From assembly GCF_040869045.1 (NCBI RefSeq), contig NC_090319.1:305028998-305092997 (forward strand): a stretch of DNA of 64,000 bases, written 5' to 3'. Made by a program: the position numbers and the translations under genes. Source of the stretch: Eurosta solidaginis (taxonomy: Eukaryota > Arthropoda > Insecta > Diptera > Tephritidae). Shown in pieces: positions 56,527 to 64,000 of the stretch. Numbering within the stretch: position 1 is the first letter of the stretch; each line of letters starts with the position of its first letter. The notes below the pieces were generated by a model. It did no database searches, was not told the origin of the DNA, and saw only the letters and a program-made list of their open reading frames with translations.

Positions 56527-56911
56527 CCCAGCGGGTCAGGGGGTTAGAATATATCCGCGGTAGGTGGGTCGTAAGAGGCGACTAAAATACCAGATTCAAG
56601 GGGTTGTGTAGCGCAACCTTTTCAGGTTGCCAGCGCAATATATAGGTTCTCCAAACCCAATTGTCAACCTGTTTCATTAACAGCCGAGGCTCTGGCGACC
56701 CCAAGCTCCTCATGGAACTTGGGGGTGGGGAGGGAGGGATGGCCTGAAGGTTTAATGTGGCCATATAAATCGTTCCCGAGATGGTCGGGCTAGCACCTTA
56801 ATGGTGCTGTGTTACCGGAGCGTACCGGGTCTGCATCCGGCAAAGGACCATCGCATCGATAACACTCCCCAAAGCCTTCGTGGAGTAACCTTATCGCTAC
56901 AACAACAACAA
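56527..56911 (+). mobile_element. SINE-like retroposon with (CAA)n tail, copy 2
   Basis: Same layout as 31884-32258: CCAGCGGGTCAGGGGGTTAG, CGTAAGAGGCGACTAAAATACC, GGTTTAATGTGGCCATATAAA, then CTTATCGCTACAACAACAACAAC. It carries about 35 bp (GTTACCGGAGCGTACCGGG..) that copy 1 lacks near its 3' end, while copy 1 has some sequence this one lacks. TGTTTTTT on both sides may be the target duplication. Confidence 0.75.
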
Positions 56912-57406
56912 CCTGTTTTTTATTGCTTTTTTGAACCTCAATTGGCCGGTCAGATCTTATTACTTAAGGTCATGTGGTGTACTGCTTTAGACTACCTGAT
57001 GTAGTCTACGACGCTTGGCTCTATCTTCCTAGGCATATAGAAAAACTAGCCGAATTCGCTGGAATAGCAACTGACGGCTGCCCGAATCACTCTCGTTAGT
57101 ATATAATAGCCAACAATTTCTTTTTAAATTTTCAAAGGCGCCAACCAATAAATAAATTATTATTATTGTTAATATTACTATTATTAAATGTATATTTAGC
57201 CTTAAAACAAAATTTAAGGCTTACACATCCTTTTCTCGTGGGAGTGGGATTTGGACCCACGCTCCTGCGATAATCGGACGGTTGACATACACATCCGACG
57301 CACCGCGTACTTCTGTTATACAAACTTTTTGCAATTAGCTCCTGATACGTTTTTTTGTTAGTGTTTGGTATTTATTAATTTGAATATTTTCGTAGCACAA
57401 CAAATG
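56912..57406. other. REXO1 intron sequence with a tRNA-like word
   Basis: No gene. Near 57230-57310 the sequence GTGGGAGTGGGATTTGGACCCACGC and ATCCGACGCACCGCG resembles fragments of a tRNA-derived SINE on the minus strand, but no complete box A/box B spacing could be confirmed. Confidence 0.35.
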
Positions 57407-57511
57407 GTGCTTGTAACCGGAACGTACCGGATCTATATCCGACAAAGGACCATCAACATTAATAACACTATCCAAAACCTCCGGGAAGTGTCCTTATCGC
57501 TACAACAACTT
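57407..57511 (+). mobile_element. SINE-like retroposon with (CAA)n tail, 5'-truncated copy 3
   Basis: Only the 3' 105 bp remains (GTAACCGGAACGTACCGG, CCTTATCGCTACAACAAC). The RTE-like LINE follows immediately, apparently inserted into the CAA tail. Confidence 0.7.
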
Positions 57512-59240
57512 ACTTACTTATGTACTTAATTGGCGCTTAACCGTCTAAACGGTTATGGCCGTCCAACAAGGCGCGCCAGTCGCTCCTTCGCTTCGCCAAC
57601 CGGCACCAATTGGTCACACCAAGGAAATGTAAATCGTTTTCCACCTGGTCCTTCCAACGGAGTGGGGGCCGCCCACTACCTCTGCTTCCATAGGCGGGTT
57701 CCGATAGAAACACTTTCTTGGCCGGAGCATCATCTTTAATTCGCATAACATGGCCTAGCCAGCGCAGCCGCTGCGTTTTAATTCGCTAGACTATGTTGAT
57801 ATCTGCGTATAGCTCGTACAGCTCGTCATTAAATCTTCTTCGGTACTCGCCAACGCGTAGAGGTCCTTTAATCTTTCGAAGAACTTTTCTCTCGAAAACT
57901 CCCAAAGCCGCTTCATCTGCTGTTGTCATGGTCCATGCTTCTGCCCCATATAGCAGGACGGGTACGATAAGTGACTTGTAGAGTATGATTTTCGTTCGCC
58001 GAGAGAGGACTTTACTTTTCAATTGCCTACCTAGTCCAAAGTAGCATTTATTGGCAAGATTGATTCTTCGCTGGATTTCAGTGCTGATGTTGTTGCTAGT
58101 GTTGATGCTGGTTCCCATATAAACGAAGTCTTTTACTATTTCGAAGTTATGGCTGCCAACAGTAGCGTGGTTGCCAAGGCGCGTATGCGCTGACTCTTTG
58201 CTCGATGACAGCAGGTACTTCGTTTTGTCCTCATTCACCATCAAACCCATCTTTACCGCTTCTTTTTTCAGTTTTGAGTAAGCAGAACTAACAGCGCGGG
58301 TGTTTAAGCCGATGATATCAATGTCATCAGCATATGCCAGTAATTGCACGCTCTTATAGGAATATTGTTCCAGTGCGGTTAAGTTCTGCAGCTAGTATAA
58401 TTTTCTCCAGCATCAAATTAAAGAAATCGCACGATAGGGGGTCACCCTGTCTGAAACCTCGTTTAGTTTCGAACGGCTCTGAGAGGTCCTTCCCAATTCT
58501 GACTGAGCTGATGGTGTTGCTCAACGTCATTTTGCACAGCCGTATAAGTTTTGCGGGGAAACCAAATTCAGACATAGCGGCATATAGGCAGCTCCTTTTC
58601 GTGCTGTCGAAGGCGGCTTTAAAGTAGACGAAGAGGTGATGTGTGTCGATTCTCTTTTCACGGGTTTTTTCCAAGATTTGGCGCATTGTGAAAATCTGGT
58701 CGATCCTAGATTTACCAGGTCTGAAGCCGCACTGATAAGGTCCAATCAGCCGGTTCGCGGTTAATCTTTCGCACAATACACTTGAAAGGACCTTATATGC
58801 GATATTAAGAAGACTGATTCCACGATAGTTGGTGCATTTTGCAGTATCCCCCTTCTTGTGGACTGGGCAAAGAACACTTAGATTCCAACCGTCGGGCATG
58901 CACTCGCCCGCCCATATTTTGCTAAGAAGCTGCTGCATGCGCCTTACCAACTCCTCGTCGCCGTACTTGAATAGCTCCGCAGGCAATCCATCAGCGCCCA
59001 CGGCCTTGTTGTTTTTCAATCTGGTTATTGCTATTCTAACTTCGTCATAATCGGGCGGGGGACATATATTCCATCATCATCGATTGCCGGATCGGGTTCT
59101 TCATCTCTGCGAGGTGAATTGCTGCCTCCATTTAGGAGAGCAGAGAAGAGTCCCCTCCATAATCTAAGCATTCTGTGGACATCAGTTACAAGGTCGCCGT
59201 TTTCGTTCCTACAGGAGTTTGCCACGGTCTTAAAACCTTC
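57512..59240 (-). mobile_element. RTE-like LINE, 5'-truncated
   Basis: On the minus strand the RT runs from about 59236 to 57540. A short (TAAG)n tail follows (plus strand ACTTACTTACTTATGTACTTA at 57509). The right edge at about 59240 falls inside the coding region, so the endonuclease part is missing by 5' truncation. AACAACAAC occurs on both sides and may be a target duplication within the CAA tail of the retroposon copy at 57407. Confidence 0.75.
57537..59236 (-). pseudogene. RTE-like LINE reverse transcriptase, frameshifted
   Basis: It begins ANSCRNENGDLVTDVHRMLR, a frameshift follows near 59030, then RLKNNKAVGADGLPAELFK, VHKKGDTAKCTNYRGISLL and GFRQGDPLSCDFFN. A second frameshift near 58350 leads to LLAYADDIDIIG, LYGAEAWTMTTADE and FERKVLRKI. 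A stop near 57786 is followed by HVMRIKDDAPAKKVF and GRPPLRWKDQVEND to 57537. The RT core motifs are present, but several breaks and the missing N-terminal endonuclease make it inactive. The clade name is a judgement from motif style. Confidence 0.75.
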
Positions 59241-59839
59241 CGCAACAACAACATATTACATTTTCATTAGTATGATTACAGAAAAAACTTCTGGCTTACA
59301 AAATGTTATAATAAGTGGTTAACTAAATTTTGAAGTGCAGATCATTTCCTAATTGGCTTAGTCTTGTTGGAAGGGAGTTCCAAAGGCGTATGGAAGTAAC
59401 GAATTTGGTGGTTAACCAACTACTAAAAATATTTTTTTTTGTGTGCAAACAATAACAAAAAATTTAAAGAATCGACGTGATGAAAAAAACTTAAAACGCT
59501 CCAAATTTGCCGCTTGTCTGACAGCAGTGACGATAGACATATTTCAACAGTAAACAGTTGTTAGTGTGTAACAAATATTTTTGACCTTGGAATAAAAGTT
59601 TTAACATTAAAAAAACTAGTTACAAAATTAAAACAACGAAAATTACTCAGTTATAACAAAGAAAGAGTTCTCGACTAAAATTTGTTAAAAATGCGATAAG
59701 ATAAAAACTCTACACTATCAAAGTGCGATTGAATTGATATTTATATCCATTCTTTGTGATCACAACAAATTTTTAATAAATTAAGAGCAAACAAAATAAT
59801 AATTACTTAAAAATGCACATAATAAACTAAAAATTATAA
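59241..59839. other. AT-rich spacer before the 428-bp array
   Basis: No gene or element recognised. Confidence 0.4.
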
Positions 59840-62168
59840 CAATTGTTTTTGTTTTTATCCGCCTATTTATAAATGATTCAAGGTTCGATTCGAGCTCAAG
59901 GCCAGAACAATAATTTTTTTCTAATGATAATTATTGTTATTTTTTAATTTTTCTAAATTTGAAAAATTGTATTTTGTTTTTGGAATAGTAAGTAGAAAAT
60001 TTTTTAGACAACCTGCCATAGCTGCGCAGATAGATGCATTTCGAAGTGTGCTACGCCTTCATCATCAGCACGCTTTAGGCATGCTGCGCTAACCATTTAG
60101 CTATACAGCGGTGGTTTGTTTGACTGGCAAAGTTGCTACTTCTATTCCTTTTTACCAACTATATTTATTCAGTGTTGCGTCATCTGGTGCAAATCACTGA
60201 TAATGCTGAATTTTTATTTATTGTCAATTACTTTGTTTGACATTCCCAAGTGCTCATGGTTTATTAACAATTGTTTTTGTTTTTATCGGCCTATTGATAA
60301 ATGATTCAAGGTTCGATTCGAGCTCAAGGCCAGAACAATAATTTTTTTCTAATGATAATTATTGTTATTTTTTAATTTTTCTAAATTTGAAAAATTGTAT
60401 TTTGTTTTTGGAATAGTAAGTAGAAAATTTTTCAGACAACCTGCCATAGCTGCGCAGATAGATCCATTTCGAAGGGTGCTAAGCCTTCATCATCAGTACG
60501 CTTTAGGCATGCTGCGCTAACCATTTAGCTATACAGCGGTAGTTTGTTTGACTGGCAAATTTGCTACTTCTATTCCTTTTTACCACGTTTATTTATTCAG
60601 TGTTGCGCCATCTGGTGCAAATCACTGATAATGCTGGATTTTTGTTTATTGTCAATTACTTTGTTTGCCATTCCCAAGTGCTCATGGTTTATTAACAATT
60701 GTTTTTGTTTTTATCGGCCTATTGATAAATGATTCAAGGTTCGATTCGAGCTCCAGGCCAGAACAATAATTTTTTTCTAATGATAATTATTGTTATTTTT
60801 TAATTTTTCTAAATTTGAAAAATTGTATTTTGTTTTTGGAATAGTAAGTAGAAAATTTTTCAGACAACCTGCCATAGCTGCGCAGATAGATCCATTTCGA
60901 AGGGTGCTAAGCCTTCATCATCAGTACGCTTTAGGCATGCTGCGCTAACCATTTAGCTATACAGCGGTGGTTTGTTTGACTGGCAAATTTGCTACTTCTA
61001 TTCCTTTTTACCGACTATATTTATTCAGTGTTGCGCCATCTGGTGCAAATCACTGATAATGCTGGATTTTTATTTATTGTCAATTACTTTGTTTGACATT
61101 CCCAAGTTCTCATGGTTTATTAACAATTGTTTTTGTTTTTATCGGCCTATTGATAAATGATTCAAGGTTCGATTCGAGCTCAAGGCCAGAACAATAATTT
61201 TTTTCTAATGATAATTATTGTTATTTTTTAATTTTTCTAAATTTGAAAAATTGTATTTTGTTTTTGGAATAGTAAGTAGAAAATTTTTCAGACAACCTGC
61301 CATAGCTGCGCAGATAGATCCATTTCGAAGGGTGCTAAGCCTTCATCATCAGTACGCTTTAGGCATGTTGCGCTAACCATTTAGCTATACAGCGGTGGTT
61401 TGTTTGACTGGCAAATTTGCTACTTCTATTCCTTTTTACCAACTATATTTATTCAGTGTTGCGCCATCTGGTGCAAATCACTGATAATGCTGGATTTTTG
61501 TTTATTGTCAATTACTTTGTTTGACATTCCCAAGTGCTCATGGTTTATTAACAATTGTTTTTGTTTTTATCGGCCTATTGATAAATGATTCAATGTTCGA
61601 TTCGAGCTCAAGGCCAGAACAATAATTTTTTTCTAATGATAACTATTGTTATTTTTTAATTTTTCTAAATTTGAAAAATTGTATTTTGTTTTTGGAATAG
61701 TAAGTAGAAAATTTTTCAGACAACCTGCCATAGCTGCGCAGATAGATCCATTTCGAAGGGTGCTAAGCCTTCATCATCAGTACGCTTTAGGCATGCTGCG
61801 CTAACCATTTAGCTATACAGCGGTGGTTTGTTTGACTGACAAGTTTGCTACTTCTATTCCTTTTTACCAGGCATGCTTAACGAACGAAACGATATCATTT
61901 CGTTACGATAATCAACGCTAATAAACGAAACGAAGTCACTTCGTTTCGTTTATTAACGTTAAGATCGTCAAATTAACGTTAATTTGTCGTTCTTAACGTT
62001 AATAAACGAAACGAAATGACTTCGTTTCGTTTATTAGCGTTGATTATCGTAACGAAATGATATCGTTTCGTTCGTTAAGCATGCCTGCTTTTTACCAACT
62101 ATATTTATTCAGTGTTGCGCCATCTGGTGCAAATCACTGATAATGCTGGATTTTTGTTTATTGTCAAC
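59840..62168 (+). repeat. 428-bp tandem satellite, about 4.9 units
   Basis: Landmarks repeat exactly every 428 bp (for example TGTTTGACTGGCAA near 60118, 60546, 60974 and 61402). Units are nearly identical. The first is the most divergent, and the fifth is interrupted by a hAT palindrome (61868-62087). Each unit has, on the minus strand, TATAGCTAAATGGTTAGCGC (box A-like) followed by a CAGCATGC/GCGTGCTG-type hairpin, and on the plus strand AAGGTTCGATTCGAGC (box B-like). A 62-codon open frame recurs in every unit but has no known domain and is probably incidental. Confidence 0.85.
61868..62087. mobile_element. Small hAT element (family CAGGSATGC), copy E, pure palindrome
   Basis: Only 220 bp, with a perfect 8-bp duplication CTTTTTAC (61860-61867 and 62088-62095). 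Both ends are the CAGGCATGCTTAACG type, so it is two copies of the same ~105-bp end joined head to head. In copies A to D the two ends differ (CAGGCATGC at one, CAGGGATGC at the other). Confidence 0.9.
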
Positions 62169-62330
62169 TAGCCTTTACCCGCGGCCCCGTCCGCAAGGAG
62201 ATATTTAAATATATGGGCTATTCGCGTTAGCCTGCTTATCAAGTTATCTGTTTAAAATTTTGTTTTCTGTCTAATGCTTTTTATTTTTGTAATTGAGTAA
62301 AAAAAGAACTAAATGAGCTGATAAGCGGAG

Positions 62331-62876
62331 CCAGCTTAACGAGCTAGAAAGCAGCGCAGTCGCTACTGACATTATTATTAATGGTATCCCACTTGATTCC
62401 GAAGAGAGTTTGCCTGATATATTCGCCAACATATGCAAAGCTGTGAAACTCACCCCACCACCATTGCGTGATGCTTTTAGAATAAGAAAAGCAAAAAGCA
62501 AAACGCAAAACAACAGCAATAACATTAGTGTCATGCCTATTGTTGAAAAACTGTGCTCTACGCGCGCGAACGAAACCAGTTGTTTAAGTCTATTGCTGCA
62601 TTTTGTAAACATAAACAGAGATCGCTTGTGCTGTCGGATATTAATATACCTGGCTATGGATCTGTTTATATACATGAGAGTTTGCCAAAGAGACTAAGAG
62701 AAGTTATGTCTTATACTACGAAGATGAAGAAAAAGAGGCTTTTAGCATCTGCGTTCTTAGTTCGTGGAAAAGTTTTTGTACGATTAAAGCCCAATGAAGA
62801 GCCTAAATTGATAGCTAGCAAAGAGGAAGTGGATTCTCTTTTGAGCACCGTAGATGGAAAAGGAGCAGCTGATTAA
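62331..62876 (+). pseudogene. LINE-C ORF1 remnant
   Basis: NELESSAVATDIIINGIPLD, LPDIFANICKAV and FRIRKAKSK are followed, after a frameshift near 62550, by YGSVYIHESLPKRLREVM, RLLASAFLVRGKVFVRL and the end at 62876. The INGIP...FVRL order is typical of the RNA-binding ORF1 proteins of CR1/L2/jockey-type LINEs. Confidence 0.65.
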
Positions 62877-63025
62877 TATGACCATACTTTTAGTTATATT
62901 TCTTTGTTCTTTTGCATTAGGAATATTTATTAATATGTTTAAGTTTTTATTTTATTCTTTAACCACTTTTCATATGTACTCTCCTGTTGACCCTTCTCTG
63001 TTATGCACTCTAGTATGTTGGCAAT

Positions 63026-64000
63026 TTGAAACGCACACTTGTGGATTTATTTATGAAGGTAAATAGCTCAGCTGTTGGCTCTAATGAATGCAACAATAAG
63101 ATAGTACTGAAGATTTTGAGTGATTGTCATCCTGGATTTCAGGTTTGTCATTTTAACTCGAGAAGTTTAAATCAAACAAAACTTGATTACTTAAATCACG
63201 TTTTTAGCTCTGCGTGTATTGATGTCTTGTGTATTACTGAAACTTGGTTTCAGAATGATATGGCTGATTATAATTACCAATTTCTTGATTACGGTATTGT
63301 AAGGAATGACAGACAGCAAGACAAGCGCGGTGGTGGTATTGCGATCTATTATAAAAAGGCATTGCAGGGAAGAGTAATTGACAGGTCGGATCAACTTGAT
63401 CCTGTGGAGTTTTTGATGTTTGAGTTCTTCAATAATTTTGAGCGTTGCCTTGTTGTATGTGTATATAATCCGAAAAAGTCATATGATTTGGGTAACTTTT
63501 TTAAGAGTTTCGATAAATATAGTGCAATTTATGAACACATACTCTTGTGTGGAGACTTAAATATTGATTTGCTTGTGGAAAACGATCGGTCCAAACATTT
63601 TGTTGATAGCATTTCAGGCGTAGGATTGGAAGTTGTAAATAAACTTGCTACTCGTTTCGGACCCCATTGCAAACCTAGTTTACTTGATGTATTTTGTGTG
63701 GCTGACATGGGCAATGTCTTACATTTTGATCAGCTTTCTCTGGGAGGTATTAGCGACCATGACTTAATTTTTTTGAGTTATAATGTAGTTTTGCAATCTA
63801 CGAATACTATCTCCATTAGCAACCAGTACGTTCGTGATTTCAGTAGAATCAATATCAGAGCTTTAGCTGCTGAAGCATCTTCACTCCCTTGAATGACAGT
63901 TGGTTTGAAGCAGACATAAATAAAAAAGTTGAAAATTTTTCCAATTTGGTTAACTACCTATTTGATAAATATGTCCCACTTAAGAAAATTAGAGTGAACA
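63026..64000 (+). pseudogene. LINE-C ORF2, endonuclease part
   Basis: FQVCHFNSRSLNQTKLDYL, VLCITETWF, DKRGGGIAIYY, LLCGDLNIDLL, LLDVFCV and GGISDHDLIFLSY are the motifs of an AP-type LINE endonuclease. The first frame stops at 63892. After a frameshift near 63890 (NDSWFEADINKKVE) reading continues towards the reverse transcriptase beyond the window. The protein would nick target DNA to prime reverse transcription. Confidence 0.75.

Larger units (their letters stand above)
62300..64000 (+). mobile_element. LINE-C: CR1/jockey-type LINE, cut by the window edge
   Basis: An ORF1 remnant (about 62331-62876) and the start of ORF2 (63026 onward) lie in the usual order. It is related in style to LINE-A. 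The left end near 62300 starts within ORF1, so it is 5'-truncated. The right end lies beyond the window. Confidence 0.75.

Noticed and set aside
60116..61588. Four near-identical 62-codon open frames spaced 428 bp apart
   Set aside because: They are the same frame of a tandem satellite unit. There is no domain or codon-use signal, so I treat them as a by-product of the repeat.
61730..61800. Functional hammerhead ribozyme in the 428-bp satellite
   Set aside because: CTGATGA, a stem II and GAAA are present, but I found no UH cleavage site placed between plausible stems I and III. Kept only as a partial resemblance.
1..64000. CRISPR arrays, bacterial operons or phage
   Set aside because: Introns, LINEs, SINEs, hAT, Tc1 and piggyBac elements mark this as insect nuclear DNA. 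The tandem repeats are satellites, not spacer-repeat arrays.

Overview
The window looks like nuclear DNA of an insect, most probably a dipteran and perhaps a true fruit fly (Tephritidae). It is AT-rich and split by very short and very long introns. The only two host genes recognised encode fly-type proteins. Most of the rest is transposable elements of every major class, many nested in one another. The tephritid assignment is an inference from the style of the dispersed repeats and was not tested by a search.

Host genes. A carnitine/choline acyltransferase gene, best match peroxisomal carnitine O-octanoyltransferase (CROT), runs leftward from 19457 to 9509 in five exons. Splice phases agree and the catalytic His is intact. 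About a quarter of the protein should lie beyond the left edge. The 5' part of an RNA exonuclease 1 (REXO1, fly prage) gene runs rightward from 49539 in two exons. They are separated by a 54-bp intron, and the next intron runs past 50939 into a mass of transposons.

Layout. 1-8370: a broken, multicopy-type arthropod zinc-finger gene carrying a SINE, fused to a 5'-truncated Ty3/gypsy element. The 3' LTR of that element holds a 2.8-kb hAT-type foldback, each arm of which holds its own small hAT element. 8371-19457: the acyltransferase gene, with a 2.5-kb hAT-like foldback in one intron and tRNA-derived SINEs and palindromic repeats in another. 19530-31013: a Tc1 palindrome, several MITEs, a 1.2-kb foldback, two hAT MITEs, a LINE relic and a dead piggyBac with intact TTAA duplications. 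31600-34196: SINEs and two more hAT MITEs. 34230-48450: a ~95-bp satellite invaded by a LINE (here LINE-A) and a second gypsy copy. LINE-A is itself invaded by a TIR element and by a nearly full-length LINE of another family (LINE-B) on the opposite strand. 49539-56210: REXO1, with a second LINE-B copy in its intron carrying a 1.28-kb internal tandem duplication. 56500-59240: SINE-like retroposons with (CAA)n tails and a truncated RTE-like LINE. 59840-62168: a 428-bp tandem satellite hosting a 220-bp palindromic hAT element. 62300-64000: a third LINE running off the right edge.

Themes. Long inverted-repeat (foldback) architecture recurs in unrelated superfamilies: hAT, Tc1 and unclassified. 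One small hAT family with TIR CAGGSATGC appears five times, each with a perfect 8-bp target duplication, so it was active recently. Both gypsy copies lack reverse transcriptase at the same place, so they belong to a non-autonomous lineage that keeps gag, protease and the integrase tail. LINE-B has a 2A-like peptide and two zinc fingers ahead of its endonuclease. Its 3' end matches that of the SINE-like retroposon, which suggests that the LINE mobilises the SINE.
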